From positions 310,001 to 374,000 of the forward strand of contig CBDFFN010000012.1 in NCBI GenBank assembly GCA_965246795.1: DNA of 64,000 nt, read 5' to 3'. The translations under genes and the position numbers were made by a program. The stretch is from JAJXWB01 sp965246795. Its GTDB lineage: Bacteria > Pseudomonadota > Alphaproteobacteria > Rhizobiales > Beijerinckiaceae. Positions 46,942-56,701 of this stretch are shown in pieces (position 1 is the stretch's first letter; each line of letters starts with the position of its first letter). A model generated the notes under the pieces. It was not told the DNA's origin. It saw only the letters and a list, made by a program, of their open reading frames with translations, and made no database searches.

Positions 46942-49900
46942 CTACTCCGCCGCCATCTGCTCGGCGACAGCGGGCTCCTCCGCAGGCGGTTTTCTCCGGC
47001 GGCGCGTGAACAGCCCTGTCACGACGACGAAGAAGACTGGCACTGCGATGATCGCCAGCACCGTCGCGGTGATCATTCCGCCTAGCACGCCTGTGCCGAT
47101 CGCCTGCGAGCTTTTCGAACTAGCGCCGCTCGCGATCACCAGCGGCACTACACCGAGAATGAAGGCGAAGGACGTCATCAGGATAGGCCGCAGACGCAAG
47201 GTCGATGCCTCGATCGTCGCCTCGATGATCGGCTTCCCCTGCGCGCGCAGTTCCTTCGCGAATTCGATGATGAGGATCGCGTTCTTCGCGGACAGGCCGA
47301 TGATCGTGATCAGCGCAACCTTGAAATAGACGTCGTTGGGAAGCCCACCCACGAACGCGGCCGCAATCGAGCCAAGCACACCGAGCGGTACGACAAGCAG
47401 CACCGCAAGCGGGATCGACCAGCTCTCATAGAGCGCGGCGAGACAGAGGAACACGAACAGGATCGACAGTGCGAGCAGCAGGATCGCGGTCGATCCGGCG
47501 AGCTTCTCCTGCAAGGACTGTCCGGTCCATTCGTAGCCAATGCCGCGAGGGAGTTGACCCGTGAGCCGCTCCATCTCGGACATCGCCTGCCCCGTCGTAT
47601 AGCCGGGGCGCGGTTCGCCGGTGAGACGCACGCTGGGGTAATTGTTGAAGCCGACGAGCTGCGTCGGGCCGATCGACCATTTCACCTGCGCGACCGAGGA
47701 TAACGGCACCATTGCACCGGTGACGTTGCGCACGAAAAGTTTGAGCAGATCGTCGGCATTCATGCGTCGTAACTGGTCCGACTGCACGACAACACGTTGC
47801 ATGCGCCCCCGGTTCGGGAAATCGTTGACGTAGTTCGATCCGAGATTGGTGGTGATCGCGTCGTTGATATCCTCAAAGCGCACACCGAAAGCAGAGGCCT
47901 TCTCGCGGTCGATTACAAGCTCGACCTGCGCACCCGGCGGCAGACCTTCAATCGAGACGTTCTGCAAAATTGTGCTGCGTTTCGCGGCGTCGAGAAGCTG
48001 GTCCGTTGCGGAGATCAGACCGGCGTAACCGCGCTGCCCGCGGTCCTGGAGCCGGAAGCTGAAGCCGCTAGTATTGCCAAGATTGTCGATCGGCGGCGGC
48101 GCGAGAACCTTTACGGTGGCGTCGCGGACCTTCGATAATTCCGCGTTGCCGTCGGCAATCAATTTCGTTGCGGACGCGTTCTTGTCGCGATCGGACCAGT
48201 CTTTCAGCGTTACGAAGGCCTGAGCCGTGTTTTGGCCCTGACCGGAGAAACTGAAACCGTTGACGACGGTGATGTTGTCGATGCCCGGTCGGCCAAGAAA
48301 GAACTTCTCGGTCTTCTCGACAGCTGCAACCGTCCGCTGCAGCGAAGCATCGGCCGGCGTCTGGATGTCGGTCAGAACGAAGCCCTGATCCTCGACCGGC
48401 AGAAAGCCGCTCGGCAGGCGCGCGAAGCCATAGGCGACGGCGTCGACGAGAACGGCGTAGATGATCATCACGCGGCCACCGCGCCCGAGCGCGTAGCCGA
48501 CGCTCTTGCTGTAACCATCGGTGAATTTTGCGAGGCCGCGGTTGAACCAGCCGAACAGGCCGCCACGCGAATGGGCGTGGCCTTCGGGGATCGGCTTGAG
48601 GATCGTCGCGCAAAGCGCTGGCGTCAGCGACAGTGCGAGCACCGCTGAGATTGCAATTGACGCCGCGATCGAGATCGAAAACTGCCGGTAGATGATACCG
48701 ACCGAGCCGGGGAAGAAGGCCATCGGAATGAAAACCGCAATCAGCACGAGCGTGATGCCGATGATCGCGCCGGTGATCTGGTCCATCGCCTTGCGTGTCG
48801 CCTCCTTCGGCGACAACCCCTCCTCGGCCATGATGCGCTCGACGTTCTCGACGACGACGATCGCATCGTCGACGAGGATGCCGATGGCGAGCACCATGCC
48901 GAACATTGTCATCACGTTGATCGAGAAGCCGGCCGCATAAAGTACGGCGCAGGTGCCGAGCAGCGCCACGGGCACGACGAGCGTCGGGATGAGCGTGTAG
49001 CGAATGTTCTGGAGGAACAGCAGCATCACGAGGAAGACGAGCACCGCCGCTTCGAGCAGCGTCGTCAGCACCTTCTTGATCGAGGCGATGACGACAGGCG
49101 TCACGTCATAGGAAATTTCCCACACGACATTGTCTGGAAAATATTTCGACAGCTCCGTCAGCTTCGCACGCACCGCACTCGCAGTCGCGAGCGCATTGCC
49201 ATTGGGCGCGAGCAGGATCGAGATCGACGCCGTCGCCTTGCCGTTGAGCCGTGTTGAGAACTGATAGCTCAGGCCGCCAACCTCGATGCGCGCGACATCG
49301 CGCAGGCGCACCGTCGAGCCATCGGGATTTGCGCGTAAAACGATTCCGCCAAATTCCTCTGGCGTCGCGAGCTGGCCCCTCACGATCACGGGCGCCGTCG
49401 TCGACTGCGTGATCGGGCTCGGCTGCGCACCGATGCTGCCTGAGCCGACCTGGGCATTCTGTTTCGCGATGGCGTTGGTCACATCCTCGGTCGTAAGGTT
49501 GCGCCCAATGAGCTTGTTCGGATCGATCCAAACGCGCAGCGATCGCTCGGTCGAATAGAGCACGGCGCGCCCGACGCCGGGGATGCGTCGAAGTTCGCCG
49601 ATGACGTTGCGGGTGAGAAAATCTCCGAGCCCGATCTCGTCGATGCTGCCGTCCTTCGAGCTGAGCGTCACGAGTTGCAGCGTCGCCGCGGACGCTTCCT
49701 CGACGATGATGCCTTGCTGGCGCACCTGAGCCGGCAAACGTGCCTCGATGCGCTTCAGCCGGTTCTGCACCTCGACGGAGGCCGCGTTGAGGTCGGTGCC
49801 GGGCACGAACGTCGCGGAAATATCGACCTGGCCCAGCGCGTCACTGGTCGACTCGAAACTCTGGATGCCTTGCGCGCCGTTCAGCTCCTCCTCAATCAGG

Positions 49901-50088
49901 CGTGTGACGCTCTGATAGAGATTCTCGCTCGATGCGCCGGGATAGCTGGTCGAAATCGCAATCGTCGGCGGCGCGACGATTGGATATTGCGCCACCGGCA
50001 ATTGCGGGAGCGTGAGAATGCCGGCGAGGCAAATGAAAATCGCTACGACCCATGCAAAGATGGGCCGTTCGATGAAAAAACGGGGCAC
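46942..50088 (-). CDS. RND multidrug efflux transporter (HAE1/AcrB family)
   Basis: 1048 residues, twelve helices and two large periplasmic loops. PRFFIERPIFAWVVAI opens as in AcrB/MexB; the proton-relay Asp pair is in GILVDDAIVVVENVER; GLSAKNAILIIEFAKELRAQGK marks the second half. Proton-driven export of hydrophobic drugs. It follows the adaptor by 15 bp. No outer-membrane channel gene and no adjacent regulator are present, so a TolC-type protein must be supplied from elsewhere. Confidence 0.94.
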   Translation of the reverse strand: MPRFFIERPIFAWVVAIFICLAGILTLPQLPVAQYPIVAPPTIAISTSYPGASSENLYQSVTRLIEEELNGAQGIQSFESTSDALGQVDISATFVPGTDLNAASVEVQNRLKRIEARLPAQVRQQGIIVEEASAATLQLVTLSSKDGSIDEIGLGDFLTRNVIGELRRIPGVGRAVLYSTERSLRVWIDPNKLIGRNLTTEDVTNAIAKQNAQVGSGSIGAQPSPITQSTTAPVIVRGQLATPEEFGGIVLRANPDGSTVRLRDVARIEVGGLSYQFSTRLNGKATASISILLAPNGNALATASAVRAKLTELSKYFPDNVVWEISYDVTPVVIASIKKVLTTLLEAAVLVFLVMLLFLQNIRYTLIPTLVVPVALLGTCAVLYAAGFSINVMTMFGMVLAIGILVDDAIVVVENVERIMAEEGLSPKEATRKAMDQITGAIIGITLVLIAVFIPMAFFPGSVGIIYRQFSISIAASIAISAVLALSLTPALCATILKPIPEGHAHSRGGLFGWFNRGLAKFTDGYSKSVGYALGRGGRVMIIYAVLVDAVAYGFARLPSGFLPVEDQGFVLTDIQTPADASLQRTVAAVEKTEKFFLGRPGIDNITVVNGFSFSGQGQNTAQAFVTLKDWSDRDKNASATKLIADGNAELSKVRDATVKVLAPPPIDNLGNTSGFSFRLQDRGQRGYAGLISATDQLLDAAKRSTILQNVSIEGLPPGAQVELVIDREKASAFGVRFEDINDAITTNLGSNYVNDFPNRGRMQRVVVQSDQLRRMNADDLLKLFVRNVTGAMVPLSSVAQVKWSIGPTQLVGFNNYPSVRLTGEPRPGYTTGQAMSEMERLTGQLPRGIGYEWTGQSLQEKLAGSTAILLLALSILFVFLCLAALYESWSIPLAVLLVVPLGVLGSIAAAFVGGLPNDVYFKVALITIIGLSAKNAILIIEFAKELRAQGKPIIEATIEASTLRLRPILMTSFAFILGVVPLVIASGASSKSSQAIGTGVLGGMITATVLAIIAVPVFFVVVTGLFTRRRRKPPAEEPAVAEQMAAE

Positions 50089-50103
50089 TATGCGTCTCTG
50101 CTC

Positions 50104-51266
50104 TTAGCGCGCGCGCGCTTGCGCTGCCGGCTTCGGTTCCGGCTTCCAGTCGACGATGCGCACCTTGGCGCCGGACGTGATCTTTTGGAAGCCGTCGGCA
50201 ACGACGCGGTCGCCGGACTTCAAACCGTCCGACACGAGCGCACTGCCGTTGATGTAGCGCGCAACCTTGATCGGCTGCCGCTCCACGACATCGTCGTCAC
50301 GCACCAGCCAGACTTCGCTTTCGCCGGCGCTGGTGCGCTGCACGGCCTGCGACGGAATCGTGATCGCATCGTTGTCGACGCCTTCGGCAACTTCGCCGCG
50401 CACATACATGCCTGGAAGCAGATCACGCCGTGGATTGGGAAATTCGCCGCGCAACGTCACCTGCCCCGTACCCGGATCGACACTCGCATCGGAAAACAGG
50501 AGTTTTCCCGTTTGCTCGTAACGCGTGCCGTCCTCGAGCAGCAGAGCGAGCTTCGCCTCGTCGGCAGAAAGGCCCTGCAGCACGCCACTTTCGAGATTGC
50601 GGCGAAGCTGACTGAGCTCCGTCACCGATTGCGTGAAGTCGACGTAAATCGGGTCGAGCGCCTGCACCGTCGCGAGATGCGTCGTGCCCGCCTGCACCAT
50701 TGCACCTTCGGTCACAAGCGCGCGCCCGACCTGGCCGGCGATCGGAGAGCGCACCGTCGCATAGTCGAGATCGAGCGTGGCACGGTCGACGGAGGCTTTC
50801 GCCGAAGCCACTTCCGCGTCGGCTTGTCGCTGGCCTGCCACAGCAGCGTCGTTTTGCGCTTCCGACACGGCCTGACGCGTCACGAGTGCGGCGGATCGAT
50901 TTGCGGTTTGCCGCGCCTGCAGAGCAAGAGCATCGGCCTTTGCAAGTTGCGCCTTTGCAATCTCGAGCGCGACTTCGAACGGCTTAGGATCGATCGCGTA
51001 AAGCGGATCGCCCGGCATCACGAACGTGCCCTGTTGGAAATCGCGCTTGACGATCGGACCGGAAACGCGCGGCCGCACTTCGGCGATACGCGTCGGCGAA
51101 ACGCGGCCCGGCAATTCCCGGATCAGGCGAACAGCCGATGGCTGGACCACAGTGATACCGACCTCCGCCACGGCATTTTGTGCGACCGGCGCACCTGTTG
51201 AATTGCAACCGCCAGCGCCAGAGCGCTCGCGAGCATTAAAAATGTCGCAAGAGGAATTTTGATCAA
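50104..51266 (-). CDS. RND efflux periplasmic adaptor lipoprotein (AcrA/MexA type), frameshift in the signal peptide
   Basis: Mature part is intact: ELPGRVSPTRIAEVRPRVSG (barrel-sandwich), a helical hairpin (AKAQLAKADALALQARQT...), DYATVRSPIAGQVGRALVTEG, and SQAVQRTSAGESEVWLV. In the main frame the only start is GTG 51291, giving a non-signal N-terminus. From TTG 51266 in the next frame one reads MIKIPLATFLMLASALALA, and restoring one G at 51210/51211 joins it to GCNSTGAP, a perfect lipobox. So one base seems to be missing. Confidence 0.85.
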
Positions 51267-51316
51267 CGGAGAGTCCGGTTCCTGTTGGCACAACTTCGCG
51301 AAAAACGAAGTTCGAT

Positions 51317-51333
51317 ACGCGCTAAGAGCGCGT
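51317..51333. promoter_or_regulatory. Perfect dyad between the efflux operon and the photolyase gene
   Basis: ACGCGCT-AAG-AGCGCGT, with partly matching flanks (TTCGAT on the left, CGAA on the right). It lies 51 bp upstream of the adaptor's TTG start in a divergent gap, a good place for a TetR-type operator. Confidence 0.4.
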
Positions 51334-51500
51334 CGAATTGGAATTCGATAGCTATAACGTCCGAACGAACCCGCGACCAGTAACGTTGCTGCGACGCAGC
51401 ATTAAATCTTGGTCACGCTACTGGATGAACATGCAACGTGCGACCGCCTGTCGCGGCAAGTATGTTTGATTACGCGATCGTTAACTCGACAATAGAGGCA

Positions 51501-52997
51501 ATGACGAAAATGCCTCCCGCGACAAAATCCTGCGTGATCATGTGGTTTCGCGAGGATTTGCGTCTCGCCGACAATCCCGCGTTGCGTGCTGCTGTCGCGA
51601 GCAAGTATCCCATGCTTTGCGTCTTTGTTCTCGATGACGCGCACGGTGGTCCGCGTGCGCGCGGAGGTGCGGCTCTATGGTGGCTGTATGGCGCGCTCGC
51701 GACGCTCAGCGAGGACATTTCCGCGAAAGGCGGCGCGCTGCATCTGTTTCATGGCGACAACGAAAAGCTGATCGTCGAGCTCGCGCAGAAATACGGAGCG
51801 ACGAGCGTATTCTGGAACCGCCGCTACGATGCGGAAGGCCGCGCGCAGGACGCATTGATCGAGAAAGCGCTTGGCAATATCGACATCGCCGTCGAGACAT
51901 TCAACGGCAAGTTACTCGTCGAGCCCGATGCCGTCACGACGAAGTCAGGCACGTCGTTTCGAGTCTACACGCCGTTCTGGAAGGCGCTCAGCGCGAAAAG
52001 CGAGCCGGCACCGCCGCAAGCGCCGCCGCGCGCTCTTACGAAGGCAGCACTACCCAATGGCGCGCCCAAACCTTTGTCGCTCGATGCGCTTGGCCTGCTG
52101 CCCAGCAAACCCGATTGGGCCGGCGGTTTGCGGCAAACATGGGAGCCCGGCGAGGCCGCGGCCAAAAAACGCTTGCATCGTTTCGCCGACGATCTGCTTG
52201 GCGACTATGCGAAAGGTCGCGATTTGCCGGCACAAGACGCTACGAGCCGTCTCTCTCCATATCTCGCATCCGGCGAAATTTCACCGCGGCAGATCTGGCA
52301 TGCCGCGCATCACGCCGCAGCCGAAAGCGGCGTCGGTCGCGACGATGTCGAGAAACTCTCGAAGGAGCTCGCATGGCGCGAGTTCTCCTACCATCTGCTC
52401 TTCCATCATCCCGATCTCGCGACAAAGAACTTCAACAAGCGCTTCGACAATTTTGCCTGGACCGATAAGCCGACAAAACTTCTACGTGCCTGGCAGAAGG
52501 GCTCGACCGGCTACCCCATCGTCGATGCCGGCATGCGGCAGCTCTGGCAGACCGGCTGGATGCACAATCGCGTTCGGCTCATCACAGGCTCGTTCCTCGT
52601 CAAACATCTGCGCATCGACTGGCGCAAAGGCGAGGACTGGTTTTGGGACACGCTGGTCGACGCCGACCCCGCGAACAATGCGCAAAACTGGCAATGGATC
52701 GCGGGTTCCGGCGCGGACGCGGCACCCTACTTCCGCATCTTCAACCCGGTGCTGCAGGGCGAACGTTTCGATCCCGACGGCGACTATGTGAAGTCTTTCG
52801 TGCCGGAACTGAAAGCCGTGCCGAAGCGCTTCATCCACAAGCCGTGGGACGCGCCAGAAGACGTGCTTGCGAAAGCCGGCGTCAGCATCGGCAAGACTTA
52901 TCCCGCACCGATCGTCGATCATGCGCGTGCGCGTGCCGAAGCGCTCGCGGCCTTTGCGGCGGTGAAATGCGCACCGGCTGAAAGCGACAGCGCGTAG
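51501..52997 (+). CDS. phr: Deoxyribodipyrimidine photolyase (cryptochrome/photolyase family)
   Basis: Light-dependent repair of cyclobutane pyrimidine dimers. 498 residues from ATG 51501 (GAGG just before). N-terminal alpha/beta antenna domain (IMWFREDLRLADNPAL), C-terminal FAD domain with LAWREFSYHLLFHHPDL, GYPIVDAGMRQLWQTGWMHNR, DALVD-like DTLVDADPANNAQNWQWIAG and GADAAPYFRIFNP. Conserved Trp residues for electron transfer are present. Class I CPD photolyase is most likely. Confidence 0.93.
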   Translation: MTKMPPATKSCVIMWFREDLRLADNPALRAAVASKYPMLCVFVLDDAHGGPRARGGAALWWLYGALATLSEDISAKGGALHLFHGDNEKLIVELAQKYGATSVFWNRRYDAEGRAQDALIEKALGNIDIAVETFNGKLLVEPDAVTTKSGTSFRVYTPFWKALSAKSEPAPPQAPPRALTKAALPNGAPKPLSLDALGLLPSKPDWAGGLRQTWEPGEAAAKKRLHRFADDLLGDYAKGRDLPAQDATSRLSPYLASGEISPRQIWHAAHHAAAESGVGRDDVEKLSKELAWREFSYHLLFHHPDLATKNFNKRFDNFAWTDKPTKLLRAWQKGSTGYPIVDAGMRQLWQTGWMHNRVRLITGSFLVKHLRIDWRKGEDWFWDTLVDADPANNAQNWQWIAGSGADAAPYFRIFNPVLQGERFDPDGDYVKSFVPELKAVPKRFIHKPWDAPEDVLAKAGVSIGKTYPAPIVDHARARAEALAAFAAVKCAPAESDSA

Positions 52998-53064
52998 ACG
53001 CGGCGACAAGGCATCGCGAGAAAGCCTGATTTGGCATCCACATCGCCGGATCAAGGAGACCTTC

Positions 53065-53559
53065 ATGCGTCATCTTTCGCGTTCGATCCTCGCCGGCGTT
53101 CTCGCGGTCGGCCTGACGGCTTGGCTCGTGCCGGTGGACACGGCATCCGCGCAGGGACAGGGCCAAGGGCAAGGCCGTCGCGGTCCCGCTGGTGGTGGCG
53201 CGCCCGGTACAGGTGGCAGCGGCGGCGGCAATCGCCCGGCCGTTGCGAACTCGGGTGGCGCCGGCGGTGGCGGTGGCAGTTTCCAGCGCGGCGGCGCGCC
53301 GGGCTACGCTGGCGGCTACGCCCAACCGCATCGGCGCGGCTTCAACGCTGGGAAGCTTGCGGCGGGCATCGGCGGGGCGGTGCTGGGCCTTGGCCTCGCA
53401 GGCGCGGCGGCATCTTCGCAACCGTATTACGGCAGACCGGCTTACGCGCCGGCCTATGCCGGGCCGGGCTATGGCGATCCAAACTTTTATGCGCCCGACG
53501 ATTTCGACGACGATCTGCCGCCGCCCCCGACGCCGCGCGGGTTCTACTACGGCTACTGA
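53065..53559 (+). CDS. Exported glycine-rich hypothetical protein
   Basis: 164 residues: signal peptide (ends DTASAQ), Gly/Gln/Arg low-complexity stretch, a hydrophobic Gly/Ala segment (LAAGIGGAVLGLGLAGAAAS), and a Tyr/Pro-rich acidic tail ending FYYGY. AAGGAG precedes the ATG. Composition resembles small envelope proteins of rhizobia. No functional assignment. Confidence 0.7.
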   Translation: MRHLSRSILAGVLAVGLTAWLVPVDTASAQGQGQGQGRRGPAGGGAPGTGGSGGGNRPAVANSGGAGGGGGSFQRGGAPGYAGGYAQPHRRGFNAGKLAAGIGGAVLGLGLAGAAASSQPYYGRPAYAPAYAGPGYGDPNFYAPDDFDDDLPPPPTPRGFYYGY

Positions 53560-53618
53560 GCCCGTCTTCGTCCAGCATCCTCGCATGGCGTCCTTGCCCG
53601 GACTGCCGCCAACAGCTA

Positions 53619-53641
53619 CCTCCCGCGCCAAAAGCGGGAGG
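53619..53641. repeat. Hairpin CCTCCCGC/GCGGGAGG before cysK
   Basis: Perfect 8-bp stem with loop GCCAAAA, 13 bp upstream of the cysK ATG. The words match half of the rhizobial palindromic element seen at 34343-34472. No T-run follows. Confidence 0.55.
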
Positions 53642-53653
53642 AACGCAGAGGTT

Positions 53654-54685
53654 ATGCAGGCACGGGATGATGTCATCGCGGCGATCGGGCACACACCGCT
53701 GATCGAATTGCGCGCCGCGTCGAAAGCGACCGGCTGTCGCATTCTCGGTAAGGCAGAATTTATGAACCCCGGCGGGTCCGTGAAGGACCGTGCGGCGCTT
53801 GCCATCGTGCAGGACGCCGTCGCGCGCGGCGAGCTGAAGCCCGGCGGCCTCATCGTCGAAGGCACCGCCGGAAACACGGGGATCGGCCTCGCGCTCGTGG
53901 CCAATGCGATGGGCTTTCGCACTGCGATCGTCATCCCCGACACTCAGGCGCAGGAGAAGAAGTACATGCTGCGCCTGCAGGGCGCACATCTCATCGAAGT
54001 GCCTGCCGTCCCCTACGCCAATCCGAACAACTACGTGAAACTATCGGGCCGTCTTGCGGAAGAGCGCGCGAAGAGCGAGCCGAACGGCGCGATCTGGGCC
54101 AACCAGTTCGACAATGTTGCCAACCGCGACGGCCACTACCGCACGACAGGGCCGGAGATCTTCGACGATCTCGACGGCGACGTTGACGGTTTCGTGTGTT
54201 CCGTCGGTTCGGGCGGTACGCTCGCCGGCGTCGCGCTGGCGCTTAAAGAGCGCAATGCGAAAATCCAGACGGCGATCGTTGATCCCCTGGGGTCGGCGCT
54301 CTACGAGTGGTACGCGCATGGCGCGCTCAAGTCCGAAGGCTCTTCGATCACCGAGGGCATCGGCCAAGGCCGCGTCACCGCCAACCTCGAAGGCGCGCCG
54401 ATCGACCGCGCCTATCAGGTCTCCGACGAGGAGGCGTTGCCCATCGTGTTCGATCTTGCGGAAAACGAGGGACTGCTGCTCGGCGGTTCCTCCGGCGTCA
54501 ATGTCGCCGGCGCCATCCGTCTCGCACGCGATCTCGGGCCGGGACATACGATCGTCACCATCCTTTGCGATGGCGGCGCACGCTATGCCTCGAAGCTGTT
54601 CAACCCCGCATTCCTGCGCGAAAAACATCTGCCGGTGCCGCCTTGGCTCGGGGCAGACGTAGCGATGCACATCCCCTATCTCTAG
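53654..54685 (+). CDS. cysK: Cysteine synthase family PLP enzyme
   Basis: O-acetylserine sulfhydrylase-type enzyme, 343 residues. PLP lysine K44 in NPGGSVKDRAA; GTAGNTGIGLALVANAMGF binds substrate; VGSGGTLAGVA is the phosphate loop. It is longer than CysK proper, with a C-terminal extension containing LCDGGARYASKLFNPAFL, a variant common in alphaproteobacteria. AGAGG precedes the ATG. Followed by sseA 42 bp later. Confidence 0.88.
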   Translation: MQARDDVIAAIGHTPLIELRAASKATGCRILGKAEFMNPGGSVKDRAALAIVQDAVARGELKPGGLIVEGTAGNTGIGLALVANAMGFRTAIVIPDTQAQEKKYMLRLQGAHLIEVPAVPYANPNNYVKLSGRLAEERAKSEPNGAIWANQFDNVANRDGHYRTTGPEIFDDLDGDVDGFVCSVGSGGTLAGVALALKERNAKIQTAIVDPLGSALYEWYAHGALKSEGSSITEGIGQGRVTANLEGAPIDRAYQVSDEEALPIVFDLAENEGLLLGGSSGVNVAGAIRLARDLGPGHTIVTILCDGGARYASKLFNPAFLREKHLPVPPWLGADVAMHIPYL

Positions 54686-54726
54686 ACGACAAACGGCTGC
54701 ATCGACGGCCGGACGAGGGAGCGATC

Positions 54727-55575
54727 ATGGCGACGGACAGCTCGCATTTCGTAACGACGGCGTGGCTCGCGGCCAATCTCCGCAGCCCCGACCTGATGAT
54801 CTTCGACGGCTCGTGGCATCTCCCGACCGAAAACCGCGACGCGAAGGCGGAATACGAACAGGCGCATATTCCCGGCGCCGTCTTCTTCGACATTGACAAG
54901 ATCAGCGACGGCAACAGCGACCTACCGCACATGCTGCCAGACCCGATCGCTTTTTCGAGCGCGATGCGGAAGCTCGGTCTCGGCGACGGCATGCGCGTCG
55001 TTGTCTACGATTCCTCCGGCATCTTTTCCGCGCCGCGTGTCTGGTGGACGCTGCGCACGTTCGGCGTTCGCGATGTCGCGATCCTGGAAGGTGGCTTCGC
55101 GCAGTGGAAAGCTGACGGGCACGCGACCGAAGAAGGCACGCGCCAGCGGCAGCCGCGCCATTTCACCGCGCGTGTCGATCGCGGCATGATCGCTGACATC
55201 GACGATGTGCGCATTGCGCTCGGTGGCAGCGCGCAGGTGGTCGATGCACGCGCTGCGGATCGCTTCACGGGAGAAGCGCCAGAGCCCCGTCCAAAACTGC
55301 GCGCCGGCCATATGCCCGGCGCAAAGAATCTGCCGTGGACTGAGCTCGTTTCCGCGGGCCGGCTTAAGCCGAAAGCTGCGTTGGAAGCGGCGATGACGCA
55401 GGCCGGCGTCGATCTGCGCAAGCCGATCGTCACGACCTGCGGCTCAGGCGTATCGGCGGCGATCCTCGCGCTGGCATTTGAGCATCTCGGCACGCGGCCG
55501 ACGCCGGTCTACGACGGCTCGTGGGCGGAGTGGGGCAAGCGGCCCGACTGCCCCGTCGCGACGGGGCCGGCGTAA
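54727..55575 (+). CDS. sseA: 3-mercaptopyruvate/thiosulfate sulfurtransferase (two rhodanese domains)
   Basis: 282 residues with an inactive N-terminal and an active C-terminal rhodanese domain. Catalytic Cys is in TCGSGVSA (about residue 238); CGSGV favours 3-mercaptopyruvate over thiosulfate. HIPGAVFFDIDKISD and GHMPGAKNLPW are the paired family motifs. Downstream of cysK, so it likely works in cysteine-sulfur turnover. Confidence 0.92.
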   Translation: MATDSSHFVTTAWLAANLRSPDLMIFDGSWHLPTENRDAKAEYEQAHIPGAVFFDIDKISDGNSDLPHMLPDPIAFSSAMRKLGLGDGMRVVVYDSSGIFSAPRVWWTLRTFGVRDVAILEGGFAQWKADGHATEEGTRQRQPRHFTARVDRGMIADIDDVRIALGGSAQVVDARAADRFTGEAPEPRPKLRAGHMPGAKNLPWTELVSAGRLKPKAALEAAMTQAGVDLRKPIVTTCGSGVSAAILALAFEHLGTRPTPVYDGSWAEWGKRPDCPVATGPA

Positions 55576-55587
55576 GCGCGCGAACAA

Positions 55588-56628
55588 ATGGCTCGCCCAA
55601 AACTGTCGGTCTCGATCCCGGTCTATAATTTCGCGGCGTTCTTGCCCGAAACACTGGATTCGATTTTCGCACAGGATGGTGTGGCGGACGTCGATGTTGT
55701 CGTCGTCGACGGCGCATCGACCGACAACACGGCCGACGTTGTCGCGCGCTACACGGATGCACATCCCAACATGCGCTACGTCCGACTGCACGCGAAGGGC
55801 GGCATCGATCGCGACATGGCGCAGGCCGTCGACCATGCGAACGGCGACTATGTCTGGCTTTTCTCTGGCGACGACCTGATGCTGCCGGGCGCGCTTGCCA
55901 AAGCGAGAGCGCGCATCGCGGGCGGCCACGATCTTTATCTCTGCAAGCATCTCGAACATCGCCGCAAGGAAGGCGACGATGTCGAATGGGCGGTGACGTC
56001 GAGCAATGCGGAGACGACCGTCGCCTTCGCAGACGCCGATGCGCGTCGCCGCTATTTCGCCGATGCTTCGACCGCCGAAGCCTTCTTCAGTTTTATGGGC
56101 GGGCTCATCCTTCGCCGTGTAAAATGGCAGAGCATCCCGCTCGACGAGCGCTTCATCGGCTGTTGTTACGCGCATGCGGCGCGGCTGATGTCGCTGATGC
56201 CGCTGGGCTTGACGATGCAATTCGTGCCGGAGGCCTGGCAATGGCGGCGGCCCGACAACGATTCATTCATGGGCGGCAGCGTCATCGAGCGCTTCGCGCT
56301 CGCGATCGACGGCTACCACTTTCTCGCCGACACGCTGTGGGGCCACGACAGCGTCGAGGCGTTTCATATCCGCCGCGTCATCCGCAATGAGAACCACCTT
56401 TGGGTGCTGCTCTACGGAAAATTCATGAGCGAGATCGATCCACAGCGCGAGAGCCGCGTACTGCTCGATCGCCTCGTGCAGAAAGCCTATTGCGACAACA
56501 TCTTTGGCAATTTTCTGATGAAACTACGCTATCGCCTGACGCCGGCGTCACGGTTCGCACGGTGGAATCCCGACGATGCGGCGCGGCTCGTGCAGGGCGT
56601 CGAAGCGCGAAAGCTCGCAGCTAAGTAA
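55588..56628 (+). CDS. Family 2 glycosyltransferase
   Basis: 346 residues. N-terminal GT-A fold: SVSIPVYNFAAFLPETLDSIFAQ, VVVVDGASTDNTADVV and the metal motif FSGDDLMLPGALAKA (about residue 92). The C-terminal half is helical and specific to a subfamily. It stands alone 12 bp after sseA without polysaccharide genes, so its acceptor cannot be guessed. No membrane helix. Confidence 0.87.
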   Translation: MARPKLSVSIPVYNFAAFLPETLDSIFAQDGVADVDVVVVDGASTDNTADVVARYTDAHPNMRYVRLHAKGGIDRDMAQAVDHANGDYVWLFSGDDLMLPGALAKARARIAGGHDLYLCKHLEHRRKEGDDVEWAVTSSNAETTVAFADADARRRYFADASTAEAFFSFMGGLILRRVKWQSIPLDERFIGCCYAHAARLMSLMPLGLTMQFVPEAWQWRRPDNDSFMGGSVIERFALAIDGYHFLADTLWGHDSVEAFHIRRVIRNENHLWVLLYGKFMSEIDPQRESRVLLDRLVQKAYCDNIFGNFLMKLRYRLTPASRFARWNPDDAARLVQGVEARKLAAK

Positions 56629-56636
56629 GTTGAAAC

Positions 56637-56699
56637 GGACCGCGAGCCTCCCGGCTCGCCCTTTCTCCTTACGCATGCGAGCCCGGAGGCTCGCGATCC
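56637..56699. repeat. REP-like inverted repeat between convergent genes
   Basis: Two 23-bp arms (56637-56659 and 56677-56699) that are reverse complements with two mismatches; each contains GCGAGCCTCC and GGCTCGC and can fold on itself. The spacer is CCTTTCTCCTTACGCAT. It occupies the whole gap between the glycosyltransferase and amine oxidase stops and may act as a bidirectional terminator. Confidence 0.75.
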
Positions 56700-56701
56700 A
56701 A

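Noticed and set aside
49675..51201. 508-codon + strand frame opposite the RND pump genes
   Set aside because: Crosses two well-identified genes and their junction; no plausible start site.
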